Source: Streptomyces iconiensis (GTDB lineage: Bacteria; Actinomycetota; Actinomycetes; Streptomycetales; Streptomycetaceae). Taken from it: DNA of 64,000 nucleotides. Positions 34,022 to 42,473 of this stretch are shown here, piece by piece. Positions within the stretch are counted from its first letter, which is position 1; each line of letters starts with the position of its first letter. The stretch lies in assembly GCF_028657195.3 (NCBI RefSeq), contig NZ_JANCPR020000005.1, positions 62,001 through 126,000 of the forward strand. Reading direction: 5' to 3'. The notes beneath the pieces are model-generated. The model ran no database searches and was not told the DNA's origin. It was given only the letters and a program-made list of their open reading frames with translations. A program made the position numbers and the translations under genes.

Positions 34022-34846
34022 TCAGGGCAGGTCGGTGTAGGCGCGTATGGCGCGGTCGCCGTCGAGGAATATCTCGTTCTGCCCCGCCGGCGCGGGGAGG
34101 TCCAGCCCTCGGTCCAGCAGGCGGCCGAGAGGGCCGCAGCCCGAGGTGCGCGGTGCGGTGAACGTCTTGTCCTGCGCGTCCGGCATCTGGCCAGGCTGCG
34201 GCTCCCCCACAACCTTGAGCGTGAGCTGAACCGGCTTCGCCGTGCTGCCTATCGCGCAGTTCCGGGGCAACAGGCCGCCCCGGTCCGCGAGGAGGAACCT
34301 TACGGACAGCTCGCCGAGCCGCTCGTCGTTGCTGTGGAAGTCGAAGGAGCCTCCATAGCGCATCGTGAGGCGCAGCGGGCTGCCCGGAATCCGTACGGGC
34401 TCGGACTTCAGCCCACCGAAGACCTGGTGGAACACGCCGTCGATCCTGCCCTCCGCGTGGGTCACCGTGATCGGCTTCTCCAGCGGCACGCTGAGCGCTC
34501 CCACCGTGAGACGGCCCGTCGCGGTCATCACCTCGCAGCGCCATGCCGACGGGTCAGCTCCCTCGGGCAGTTGGGCCCGGGTGGGGCACGAGGCGAAGGT
34601 GCCGCCCCCGGAGGCGGGCGCCGAGCGCGAGGCCGCCAGGGATGTCAACTGTGACGTCGGCTGTGATGTCGGCTGTGAGATGGCGGGGGAGGTTGCCGCT
34701 GCCGCCGCTGGGCCGGCCGTCGCCGCTGTCGCGGCCATCGCCAGGCCCAGCGCGCCCAGCAGAGCGACGGTGGCGCGACGGGGTGCGCGGAACGAGCCGG
34801 GTGCGCGGAGTGATCGGGGCATACGGGATGTGCGGGACGTGAACAT
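34022..34846 (-). CDS. secreted protein of unknown function, divergent from an ArsR-like regulator
   Basis: 274 residues. A basic N-terminus, hydrophobic core (ATVALLGALGLAMAATAATA) and AxA site near residue 45 form a signal peptide. A Ser/Thr/Gln repeat linker (QPTSQPTSQLTS) follows. The mature domain has four cysteines (SCPTRAQ, WRCEVM, RNCAIG, SGCGPLG), enough for two disulfides, and a beta-rich pattern. I recognise no family. GGGGGAG precedes the ATG. Its promoter region holds an 18-bp-arm palindrome shared with the ArsR-like gene, so it is a likely direct target. Confidence 0.75.
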   Translation of the reverse strand: MFTSRTSRMPRSLRAPGSFRAPRRATVALLGALGLAMAATAATAGPAAAAATSPAISQPTSQPTSQLTSLAASRSAPASGGGTFASCPTRAQLPEGADPSAWRCEVMTATGRLTVGALSVPLEKPITVTHAEGRIDGVFHQVFGGLKSEPVRIPGSPLRLTMRYGGSFDFHSNDERLGELSVRFLLADRGGLLPRNCAIGSTAKPVQLTLKVVGEPQPGQMPDAQDKTFTAPRTSGCGPLGRLLDRGLDLPAPAGQNEIFLDGDRAIRAYTDLP

Positions 34847-34902
34847 GGTTCTCCCCCAGGGCAGTTGAGCGAGTGCCTCTCGCTCGTGCCTGTCCAGGAT
34901 TA

Positions 34903-34944
34903 CAGAATTTTCTCTGCAGAGGAAGGTCTGCAGAGAAAATTCTG
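34903..34944. promoter_or_regulatory. long perfect palindrome in the divergent promoter region
   Basis: CAGAATTTTCTCTGCAGA (34903-34920) and its exact reverse complement (34927-34944) flank a six-base spacer GGAAGG. The arms are far more AT-rich than the surroundings. The right arm ends four bases before the TAGTCT -10 of the ArsR-like gene. Confidence 0.93.
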
Positions 34945-34947
34945 CGC

Positions 34948-34959
34948 TAGTCTGGTCTC
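34948..34959 (+). promoter_or_regulatory. leaderless promoter of the ArsR-like gene
   Basis: TAGTCT (34948-34953) ends six bases before the ATG, directly beside the palindrome, so autoregulation is expected. Confidence 0.65.
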
Positions 34960-35586
34960 ATGACCGAGCAGGACGAGCCGCATGATCGGCCGCCGAACGA
35001 GCACCTCGACGGGCGCCAGGACGGGCGCCACAACGAGCCGCAGCGCACCATCTCCGACCCCGGATCCCTCAAGGCGCTCGCTCATCCCCTGCGCCTCAAG
35101 ATCCTGCGCCAGCTGGGGGTTTCGGGCCCCGCGACCTCGACGACCCTCGCCGCTGCCCTCGGCGAGAACACCGGGACGCTCAGCTACCACCTGCGCCAGC
35201 TGGAGCGCGGCGGCTTCCTTGAGGACGACCCCGACCATGCGCAGACGGGCGGGCGCGAGCGGTGGTGGCGGGCCGTGCGGGGCATCGACGTACGACGGCC
35301 GCCCCAGCAGGAGTTGACGACGGCAGAGCGCGCCGTCGTGGGGGAGCTGGACCGGCTGCGCATGGAGGAGGACATGGGCCTGGCCCGGCGCTTCACGGTG
35401 GAGGAGCCGGACTCGGAGGGATGGATGCAGGGCTCACGGAGCCTCAGCCATCTGACCAAGGAGGAATTGGAGGAGTTCCATGACGCGTATCTACAGCTGC
35501 TGAGACGGTTCGCGCGCGGCCCCGAGGAGGCGTCACCCGGGTCGCGACCCGTCGCACTGCGATGGTTCGGGGTGCCGGTGGATTAG
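34960..35586 (+). CDS. ArsR-like winged-helix regulator
   Basis: 208 residues. An acidic/His-rich N-terminus of 30 residues precedes a winged helix (SLKALAHPLRLKILRQLGVSGPATSTTLAAALGENTGTLSYHLRQLERGGFLEDD). The ArsR metal-site Cys motif is missing, so this is the HTH_20/YceI-type subclass that senses something else. A helical C-terminal domain (LTTAERAVVGELDRLRMEEDMGLARRF) probably dimerises. It is divergent from the secreted-protein gene across a long palindrome. Confidence 0.9.
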   Translation: MTEQDEPHDRPPNEHLDGRQDGRHNEPQRTISDPGSLKALAHPLRLKILRQLGVSGPATSTTLAAALGENTGTLSYHLRQLERGGFLEDDPDHAQTGGRERWWRAVRGIDVRRPPQQELTTAERAVVGELDRLRMEEDMGLARRFTVEEPDSEGWMQGSRSLSHLTKEELEEFHDAYLQLLRRFARGPEEASPGSRPVALRWFGVPVD

Positions 35587-35798
35587 CACGTATACCGGCG
35601 GTCGGTGCCCGGGGCCGGCCCGGGGCCGGGGCCATGCCCGGAGTCAGAGCCAAGGCCGGGCCAGGGCCGGGGCCCGCAGTCGGAGTTGGCGCCCCTGTCC
35701 GGCAGGCGATGGGCGTGTGTGGTCCGGCAAGGGATCGGCGTGTGGGCGGAGTTGGGGAGCCGGGCGCAGCGTGGAGGGGGGCTTCAGCTGATTGCGGG

Positions 35799-35828
35799 TT
35801 GCCGCACGCGGGTACCCGCGTGCGGCAA
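35799..35828. promoter_or_regulatory. 30-bp perfect palindrome without spacer
   Basis: TTGCCGCACGCGGGT is followed directly by its reverse complement, ending at 35828, about 55 bases before the DUF6458 start. It could be an operator, a cruciform or a leader hairpin. Confidence 0.9.
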
Positions 35829-35883
35829 GCGGACCGGCGCTCATCCGGCCGGCCCGGCTCAACCCAGCTTGGAGGCACCCTTC

Positions 35884-36111
35884 ATGGGCATCGTCGTCTG
35901 CATCGGCATGATGGCCGTGGGCGCGATACTGACCCTGGCCGTCGACTGGGACATCAGCGGGCTCAACCTCGATGTGATGGGACTCATCCTGCTGCTCGTC
36001 GGCACCATCGGTCTGTGCGCCTACGTCAGCATCCTCAAACGGCGGCGCGTTCAGCCGCCGTCCCCCGGCGCTCCAGTGGTCGAGGAGATCAACAAGCACC
36101 AGTGGGAGTGA
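35884..36111 (+). CDS. small two-helix membrane protein (DUF6458-like)
   Basis: 75 residues from an ATG with TTGGAGG upstream. Two membrane helices (IVVCIGMMAVGAILTLAV and VMGLILLLVGTIGLCAYVSIL) flank the conserved DWDISGLNLD turn, then a basic cytoplasmic tail KRRR. This matches the actinobacterial DUF6458 family; function unknown. Confidence 0.8.
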   Translation: MGIVVCIGMMAVGAILTLAVDWDISGLNLDVMGLILLLVGTIGLCAYVSILKRRRVQPPSPGAPVVEEINKHQWE

Positions 36112-36164
36112 ACCCGGCCCCTGCGGAAGGGACTCGGGAACGACCCGTGTCCGGCGTCCGCCAT

Positions 36165-36197
36165 CCGGCGGTCGGCGTCGGCGCTCCGGACCGCCGG
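36165..36197. terminator. hairpin between convergent DUF6458 and NHL genes
   Basis: CCGGCGGT and ACCGCCGG form an 8-bp stem. Confidence 0.4.
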
Positions 36198-36231
36198 CGC
36201 CCTCACACCGGAGTGCGTACGCCGCTCACCT

Positions 36232-38259
36232 TCACCCCTCGTCCATCCCCGCCAGCACCAGCGGCAGCCGGTCGGCACCGGTTGCCGTGAGGCGGACGGG
36301 AACGCCCCAGTCCTGCTGGTGCATATGGCAGGCGGGGTACTCGCCCTCCTCGTCACAGGAGGCGGCCATTGCGGAGACGTGCAGGACCCCTTCGGTTCCC
36401 TCGTCGCCGGTGAGCAGCAGTTCGCGGCTCAACTCCGTTCCCTGCCCCTCGCCTTCGGCAAGGAGCCCGGGCGGGGTGGAGCTGACGATCAGCCGTGTCG
36501 AGGGCCCATAGCGGGTGTCCAGCTTCTGTCCTGGCGGGGCCTGGAAGACCACGTCCAGACGGAGAGCCCCGGCGGCGACCTCGGTGGCCGCGCGCTGCGT
36601 ACGGTGGGCGACCGCCTCGACCCGTACGGCGTCCTCGGGCAGCCGCAGCCGGGTCAGCCGGTGTCGGGCTGACTCGACGACCACGATCTCGCCCGTGCCG
36701 TCCGGGGCCAGGACGGCTCCCGACGGTTCACGCAGGTCCGTCGCGAGCGTGGTGACCTCGCCGGTGGCGGGGTCGTAGCGGCGCAGCGCGTGGTTGTACG
36801 TGTCGGAGACGGCGACCGAGCCGTCGGGAAGCGCCGTGACGCCCAACGGGTGCTGGAAGAGCGCCTGTTCGGCCGGGCCGTCCCGGTGGCCGAAGTCGAA
36901 GAGGCCGGTGCCTACGGCGGTACGGACGGTGAAGCCGCCCTCCGGGTCTCTGACCTCGCCCTTCACGTGTGTGGCCTCGTCCTCCGGGTCTGTGACCTGG
37001 CCCTCCAGACCCTCACTCTCCGGACCGGTGAGGCCACGTCCCGTCTCCGGCGTGGCCTGCGCTCCCCTGGGTTCCGCTGAGGCCCCGTCCCCGGACGCCC
37101 CCGCGGGTTCCACGTATCGCAGCGCGCTCGTCTCGGAGTCGGCGACCCACAGGCGGGTCCCGTCGGGGGTGGTGGCGAGGCCGGACGGCTGGGCGAACCA
37201 TGCCTCTGCGGCGGGGCCGTCGGCCAGGCCCTCGTTGGTGGTTCCCGCGGCCACGCGTACGGTGCCGTCCTCCGGGTCGTACGTCCACAGCTGGTGCACG
37301 CCGGCCATCGCGATCCACACGCGCCCCGCGAACCAGGCCACGTCCCAGGGCGAGGACAGCGAGACCTCGCGTGCGGGCCCCTCCGTCGGCGCCCCCTGCC
37401 ACCACTGTGCGCCGGTTCCCGCGACGGTGACGACGGTGCCGCTGTCGGGGTCCAGGCGCCGCAGCGCGTGGTTGACCGTGTCGGCGATCAGGATGTCGCC
37501 GTCGGGGAGGAAGGTGAGGCCCTGCGGTTCGTTGAACGCGGCTTCCTCAGGCGTACCGTCCGTCAGCCCGCGCTCTCCGGTGCCGATGCGCCGTACGGCC
37601 GTCTCGCCGTCGGCCGCCAGTTCCACGAGCTGGTGGCGGGTGGTGTCGGAGACGAGGTAGCCGCCGCCCGGCAGGGCGAGCGCCTTGCCGGGGAAGCGGA
37701 GGTCGGTCGCGGCCGGTTCGGGCTGGGTTCCGCCCGCTGCCGGGGAGGCTCCCAGGCTCCCTCCGCGCCGCAGCGTCCCCTTGGCCTCATGCTCGGCTTC
37801 CAGCTCCGTGATCAGCTTCTCGATGGCGTGGACGTGCCCCTCGCCCGCGTGCTGTGCGACGACATATCCCTCGGGGTCGATCACGACGAGCGTGGGCCAC
37901 GCGCGTACGGCGTACTGCTTCCAGGTCGCCAGGTCGGGATCGTCCAGTACGGGGTGTGCGACCCCGTAGCGCTCCACCGCGTCCACGACCGCGCTGTGCT
38001 CGGCCTCATGGACGAACTTGGGCGAGTGCACCCCGACAACAACGGTCGTGTCCTGGTGCTGTTCCTCCAGCTCGCGCAGTTCATCGAGCACGTGAAGGCA
38101 GTTGACGCAGCAGAACGTCCAGAAATCGACGATCACGCACTTTCCTCGCAGCGCGGCGAGGTCGAGGGATTCACCCCCCGTGTTCAGCCAGCCACCCGCG
38201 CCGGTCAGCTCGGGGGCGCGGACGCGGGCACGGCGGCTGGAGGCAGCGGAACGGTTCAT
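36232..38259 (-). CDS. thioredoxin-like / NHL-repeat protein (NHLRC2-like)
   Basis: 675 residues. The N-terminal thioredoxin fold has the atypical site FCCVNCLH with downstream RAWPTLVVIDPEGYV; the NHLRC2/alkyl-hydroperoxide-like class uses CCxNC rather than CxxC. A beta-propeller of NHL repeats follows (repeated blocks of the type LPDGDILIADTVNHALRRLDP, ALPDGSVAVSDTYNHALRRYDP), with a C-terminal beta-sandwich. No signal peptide is seen, so it is probably cytoplasmic and involved in redox handling; substrate unknown. The propeller contains a charged spacer (VTDPEDEATHVKGEVRD) absent from most relatives. Confidence 0.9.
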   Translation of the reverse strand: MNRSAASSRRARVRAPELTGAGGWLNTGGESLDLAALRGKCVIVDFWTFCCVNCLHVLDELRELEEQHQDTTVVVGVHSPKFVHEAEHSAVVDAVERYGVAHPVLDDPDLATWKQYAVRAWPTLVVIDPEGYVVAQHAGEGHVHAIEKLITELEAEHEAKGTLRRGGSLGASPAAGGTQPEPAATDLRFPGKALALPGGGYLVSDTTRHQLVELAADGETAVRRIGTGERGLTDGTPEEAAFNEPQGLTFLPDGDILIADTVNHALRRLDPDSGTVVTVAGTGAQWWQGAPTEGPAREVSLSSPWDVAWFAGRVWIAMAGVHQLWTYDPEDGTVRVAAGTTNEGLADGPAAEAWFAQPSGLATTPDGTRLWVADSETSALRYVEPAGASGDGASAEPRGAQATPETGRGLTGPESEGLEGQVTDPEDEATHVKGEVRDPEGGFTVRTAVGTGLFDFGHRDGPAEQALFQHPLGVTALPDGSVAVSDTYNHALRRYDPATGEVTTLATDLREPSGAVLAPDGTGEIVVVESARHRLTRLRLPEDAVRVEAVAHRTQRAATEVAAGALRLDVVFQAPPGQKLDTRYGPSTRLIVSSTPPGLLAEGEGQGTELSRELLLTGDEGTEGVLHVSAMAASCDEEGEYPACHMHQQDWGVPVRLTATGADRLPLVLAGMDEG

Positions 38260-38480
38260 CCTTCAAGGTTGCCACTCCGGAACGCGGACAGAGAGGCAGG
38301 TCAGCACGCCGGTCAGGAGAGGTCATGAGAAGGCCGACGAAGCGGTCGGCGAAACGGTCGACGAAGCGGCCCGCAAAGAGGCACCGAAGTGGCCGGCCGG
38401 CCGGAGACCGCTGGCCGGGCGGGCCGACCTGCCGGCCGGAACGACCGGTCGGCCGGAGCCTGCGGTCAGCCGAAGGCGCT

Positions 38481-38555
38481 GGTCAGAAGCACCCGGGCCT
38501 TCGGCACGGAGAAGCGGGTCAGACCACCCGGTCCTTCAGCACGGGGAAGGAGTCA
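38481..38555. repeat. degenerate direct repeat copying the 3' end of the hydrolase gene
   Basis: About 40 bases at 38481-38522 resemble 38518-38555, which carries the last codons and stop of the carbon-nitrogen hydrolase gene. Identity is roughly 80%, counted by eye. Confidence 0.6.
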
Positions 38556-39331
38556 CGCACCTTGTCCACCTGGGACAGGTCCAGGTCCGCTGTGATCACC
38601 GTCTCCTCCGTGCCGGTGGTCTCGGCCAGTACGTCGCCCCACGGGTCGATGATCGCGCTGCGTCCGGCCTGGGGGACGCCGGCGTGGGTACCGGCCGTGC
38701 CGCAGGCGAGGACGAACACCTGGTTCTCGACGGCGCGGGTACGCGCGAACAGCGTCCAGTGCTCGGCGCGCTTGGCGGGCCACCCGGCCGGGACCACAAG
38801 CACGCGCGCTCCCTGGGGCTCGGCGTCGATCAGTGCGCGGAAAAGCTCGGGGAAGCGCAGGTCGTAGCAGGTGGCAAGGCCGAGAGTGGCCAGCGGATGG
38901 GGAACGGTGACCGGTTCCGTACCGGCGGACATCAGCGTGGCCTCGCCGCGGTCGAAGCCGAAACGGTGGATTTTGCGGTAGGTACGCACGAGTTGGCCCT
39001 CAGGGGAGAAGACCAGCGAGGTGTTGTAGAGGTCGCCGCCCGTGGGACTCTTCTCGACAATGGAACCAGCGTGCAACCACACTCCCGCATCCCGGGCGGC
39101 GGCCGACATGGCCAGCGCGGTGGCACCGGAGGCGGGATCGGCGTACTCCGCCTCGGCGGCGAAGCGCTCGAAGGCGAAGGCGCCTACGGGCCACAGTTCG
39201 GGAAGAACGACGAGGTCGGCTCCGGACTGTTCGCGTACGAGCGAAGCGACCCGCTCACGGCGCGAATTGACCGACTCATCCGGGTCCACCTGGATCTGAA
39301 GCAGAGAAGCGCGCACCGTACCACCGTCCAT
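38519..39331 (-). CDS. carbon-nitrogen hydrolase (nitrilase superfamily)
   Basis: 270 residues from the ATG at 39331; another in-frame ATG lies ten codons upstream. The Glu-Lys-Cys triad is visible: Glu in VVLPELWPVGAF, Lys in YRKIHRFGFDRGE, Cys in GLATCYDLRFPELFRAL. The ending STGAGRSAIIDPWGDVL pattern is present as QAGRSAIIDPWGDVLAE. Such proteins hydrolyse amides, often deaminated glutathione or omega-amides as a repair reaction. It is divergent from the mycothiol-dependent protein gene. Confidence 0.92.
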   Translation of the reverse strand: MDGGTVRASLLQIQVDPDESVNSRRERVASLVREQSGADLVVLPELWPVGAFAFERFAAEAEYADPASGATALAMSAAARDAGVWLHAGSIVEKSPTGGDLYNTSLVFSPEGQLVRTYRKIHRFGFDRGEATLMSAGTEPVTVPHPLATLGLATCYDLRFPELFRALIDAEPQGARVLVVPAGWPAKRAEHWTLFARTRAVENQVFVLACGTAGTHAGVPQAGRSAIIDPWGDVLAETTGTEETVITADLDLSQVDKVRDSFPVLKDRVV

Positions 39332-39448
39332 GCGATCGAGGGGGGCGATTGGGCCTAGCATCGTCCCAAAAGCACTGCCGGGGTGCCCTTGCGCAGCGTA
39401 ACTTGAGAGCACCCAGCCCGCGAACGATCCGTAACGCCGAGGGGTCCC

Positions 39449-40282
39449 GTGATCGACCATCCAAGCCTTCAGCCCTACGTTGACGCCTGGACCCAGTCCA
39501 TGGAAGCGATATCCGAGCTGATCACCCCGCTCGCCGAGGGGGAGTGGAACCGCGCGACCGAGTGCCCGGGCTGGTCGGTCCGTGACGTGGTGTCCCACAT
39601 CATCGGGCTTGAGTGCGAGTTGCTCGGTGACCCGCGCCCGATCCACTCGTTGCCGCGCGACATCTACCACGTACGGGACGAGCAGAGCCGCCACATGGAA
39701 GTCCAGGTGGACGTCAGGCGGCACCACACCGGTCCTGAGATGACCAGCGAGTTCGAGTACACGCTCATCCGCCGCTCCCGGCAGCTCAGGAACGAGAAGC
39801 GGGGGCCGGAGGACGAGGTGGCGAGCGTGGTGCCGTGGGAGCCGAAGACGGTTCCTCTGGAGCGCCAGTTGATGCTCCGCGCGTTCGACGTATGGGTGCA
39901 TGAACAGGACGTGCGCCGGGCCCTGGGCAAGCCGGGCAACCTCGACTCGGCCGGCGCGCACGTCGCGCGGGACGTGCTGTCCTCCGGGCTGCCGAAGGTG
40001 GTCGCCAAGAAGGCGGGGGCTCCGCCGAATTCCGCCGTGGTCTTCGACATCGGCGGCCCCGTGGAGTTCATGCGGACCGTACGGGTGGACAAGGACGGCA
40101 GGGGCACCGTCGACGGCAGCCCCTCGCTGGGCCCCACGGCGGCGCTGGCGCTGGACTGGGAAACGTACTCCCGGCTCGCGTGTGGCCGCGTACGCGCTGA
40201 CGCGGTCGCCGACCGCATCAAGACCGAGGGCGACACCGATCTCGCCGCCGCGATTCTGGACGCCTTCGCCGTCACACCCTGA
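39449..40282 (+). CDS. mycothiol-dependent maleylpyruvate isomerase-family protein
   Basis: 277 residues from a GTG with GAGGGG upstream. The DinB/MDMPI-type N-terminal four-helix bundle is clear (WTQSMEAISELITPLAEGEWNRATECPGWSVRDVVSHIIGLECELLGD), with further His residues that ligand a metal (VWVHEQDVRRALG). The C-terminal SCP2-like domain follows (VVFDIGGPVEFMRTVRV, ... LACGRVRADAVADRIKTEGD). It implies that the cell makes mycothiol. Its physiological substrate is unknown. Confidence 0.92.
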   Translation: MIDHPSLQPYVDAWTQSMEAISELITPLAEGEWNRATECPGWSVRDVVSHIIGLECELLGDPRPIHSLPRDIYHVRDEQSRHMEVQVDVRRHHTGPEMTSEFEYTLIRRSRQLRNEKRGPEDEVASVVPWEPKTVPLERQLMLRAFDVWVHEQDVRRALGKPGNLDSAGAHVARDVLSSGLPKVVAKKAGAPPNSAVVFDIGGPVEFMRTVRVDKDGRGTVDGSPSLGPTAALALDWETYSRLACGRVRADAVADRIKTEGDTDLAAAILDAFAVTP

Positions 40283-40386
40283 GGGCCCCAGCGTTCCGCG
40301 AGAGCGCCGAAGGCGCCGGAGAGCCGAACCCCCAGCCCTGAAGCCCTGGAGTCCTGGAGCCCCTGGGACCCCGAGCCCAGGAGCCG

Positions 40387-41745
40387 TCATACGGGCACGT
40401 GGACGGCCTCCACGCGGCTGGCCACGATCCGTTCGCGCTCGCGGCGGACGGCGCGTCCCCGCAGCCGGGCTATCTGGGTCAGGCCGAGTGCCTGGAGGAC
40501 GAACACGCTGGCGAAGGCGATACGGAAGTTGTCGCCTGTCATGTCCAGCAGGACGCCGACAGCGAGCAGGGTGGTCATGGAGGCGGTGAAGCCTCCCATG
40601 TTGACGATGCCGGAGGCGGTGCCCTGCCGCTCCGGCGGGTTCGCCGGGCGGGAGAAGTCGAAGCCGATCATCGAGCCGGGGCCGCAGGCACCGAGCACCA
40701 CGCACAGGACGACCAGCAGCCACATCGGGGAGTGCCCCGGCCAGGCGAGGACCGAGGCCCACGCGAGGGCCGTCGCCACCACCGTGCCGAGGACCAGCGG
40801 CGTACGTGCCGTGTGATGGCGCGCGATGACCTGGCCGTAGACCAGGCCGCAGGTCATGTTGGAGACAACGACAAGGGTGAGGAGTTCACCCGCCGTGTCG
40901 CGGCCGAGGCCCTGTGCCTCGACGAGATACGGCATGCCCCACAGCAGCAGGAACACCATGCCGGGGAACTGGCAGGTGAAGTGCACCCACATCCCCACAC
41001 GGGTGCCGGGCTCGCGCCAGGCTTCCGTGATCTGGCGCCGTATGTACCCCGAATTCGGGCCGCCCCCCTCGGTGTTGTGGGAGTGCGGGGGCATCTCGTG
41101 CCCCTCGGGGTGATCCTTGAGGAAGAAGATCACCAGCAGCAGGATGGCGATGCCGCCCGCCGCGCTCCCCGCGAAGGTGGGCGTCCAGCCGAACACGTCG
41201 AGGACGCGGGCGAGAACGAGCGTGGTGACGAGGTTGCCCGCCATCCCCATCAGCGCGGCGATCTGCGCGATCACGGGCCCCCTGCGGGCCGGGAACCAGC
41301 GTGCGCCCAGGCGCAGTACGGCGATGAAGGTCATCGCGTCGCCGCAGCCCAGCAGCGCACGGGAGGCCAGCGCCATGGCGTACGAGTCGGAGAAGGCGAA
41401 GCCGAACTGGCCGGCCGTGAACAGCACGACGCCCAGCAGCAGGATGCGCTTGGTGCCCCAGCGGTCGACGAGCAGACCGACGGGGATCTGCATGCCCGCG
41501 TAGACCAGCAGTTGCAGGATGGAGAAGCTGGAGAGCGCCGAGGCGTTGATGCCGAACCTGTCGGCCGCGTCGATGCCGGCGACGCCCAGGCTGGTGCGGT
41601 AGGTGACGGCGACGAAGTAGACCGCGACACCGATGCCCCAGATCCACATCGCGCGTGCGCCGCCCGGCGGATCACCGGGCAGACGTATCCCTGAGGACGA
41701 CGACGAGGAAGAGGACGACGAGGAGGACGAGGACGCGGAACTCAC
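40387..41745 (-). CDS. MFS transporter with poly-serine N-terminus
   Basis: 452 residues, twelve helices. Motif A is present as GLLVDRWGTKRILLLG, and helix 1 starts at WIWGIGVAVYFVAVTYRTSLGVAGID. The GTG start overlaps the GntR stop as GTGA, so the two are co-translated. Residues 2-18 are almost pure serine, encoded by a TCN/AGY triplet run, and lie in the cytosol before helix 1. A substrate is not predictable; the FadR-type partner suggests an organic acid or amino acid. Confidence 0.9.
   Translation of the reverse strand: MSSASSSSSSSSSSSSSSGIRLPGDPPGGARAMWIWGIGVAVYFVAVTYRTSLGVAGIDAADRFGINASALSSFSILQLLVYAGMQIPVGLLVDRWGTKRILLLGVVLFTAGQFGFAFSDSYAMALASRALLGCGDAMTFIAVLRLGARWFPARRGPVIAQIAALMGMAGNLVTTLVLARVLDVFGWTPTFAGSAAGGIAILLLVIFFLKDHPEGHEMPPHSHNTEGGGPNSGYIRRQITEAWREPGTRVGMWVHFTCQFPGMVFLLLWGMPYLVEAQGLGRDTAGELLTLVVVSNMTCGLVYGQVIARHHTARTPLVLGTVVATALAWASVLAWPGHSPMWLLVVLCVVLGACGPGSMIGFDFSRPANPPERQGTASGIVNMGGFTASMTTLLAVGVLLDMTGDNFRIAFASVFVLQALGLTQIARLRGRAVRRERERIVASRVEAVHVPV
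41697..41745 (-). repeat. triplet repeat encoding poly-Ser
   Basis: On the plus strand the run reads GACGACGACGAGGAAGAGG and continues with GAC/GAG triplets, giving about 14 consecutive serine codons at the start of the transporter. Confidence 0.85.
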
Positions 41746-42473
41746 CGGGCATCACCCGCGGCGTCGGCAGCGTGGCCTCGCTCGTCGCGCACGTCGTCAC
41801 CGCGCACGTCGTCACCGCGCACGTCGTCACCGCGTACGAGATGGCGTACGCGGGTGACGTGCTGGTGCACCGCGTGCGCCGCGGCCTCCACGTCTCCCTC
41901 GCGCAGGGCGCGGAGGATGCCGGCGTGCTCGGCGATGTTCTTGGCGATCCGGTCGGGGTGCGCGTGCATGAGCGCGACGCCCATCCGGAGCTGGCGGTCG
42001 CGGAGTTGGTCGTAGAGGCGGGTGAGGATCTGGTTGCCCGTCGCTTTGACGATCGCGGCGTGGAAGGAGCGGTCGGCCGCCGAAACGGCCGCCAGATCGC
42101 CGGAAGCGGTGTGCTCACGCTGCTCTTCCAGCAACTCCTCCAGCCGCGCCACCAGCGAGGCCGACACCGGAACCGCCCGCCGAACCGCATGCGCCTCGAC
42201 CAGCAGACGGGTCTCGACCACGTCCTCGATCTCCTGCGCCGAGACCGGCAGCACGAGAGCGCCCTTCTTCGGGTAGAGCCGGATGAGGCCCTCGACCTCC
42301 AGCCGCAGCAGCCCCTCGCGCACGGGCGTACGGGACACTCCGACAGCCTCCGCCAGCTCACCCTCCGTGAGCAGCATGCCGCCCTCGTAACGTCTTTCCA
42401 GCACGGCTTGCTTGACGTGGGTGTAGACGCGTTCGGCGGCCGGGGGCTGTCTGACGGGGGCGGTGGGGGGCAT
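41742..42473 (-). CDS. GntR-family regulator, FadR/FCD subfamily
   Basis: 243 residues from the ATG at 42473. The winged helix (AAERVYTHVKQAVLERRYEGGMLLTEGELAEAVGVSRTPVREGLLRLEVEGLIRLYPKKGALVLP) is followed by the helical FCD ligand domain with its metal-binding pattern (DRSFHAAIVKATGN, HAGILRALREGDVEAAAHAVHQHV). FCD regulators sense small carboxylates. The C-terminus carries three VRGDD repeats from a 15-bp tandem repeat. It forms an operon with the MFS gene and is probably its repressor. Confidence 0.92.
   Translation of the reverse strand: MPPTAPVRQPPAAERVYTHVKQAVLERRYEGGMLLTEGELAEAVGVSRTPVREGLLRLEVEGLIRLYPKKGALVLPVSAQEIEDVVETRLLVEAHAVRRAVPVSASLVARLEELLEEQREHTASGDLAAVSAADRSFHAAIVKATGNQILTRLYDQLRDRQLRMGVALMHAHPDRIAKNIAEHAGILRALREGDVEAAAHAVHQHVTRVRHLVRGDDVRGDDVRGDDVRDERGHAADAAGDAR
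41788..41838 (-). repeat. 15-bp tandem repeat in the GntR C-terminus
   Basis: Slightly more than three copies of GCACGTCGTCACCGC encode VRGDD units. Copy-number changes would stay in frame. Confidence 0.9.
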
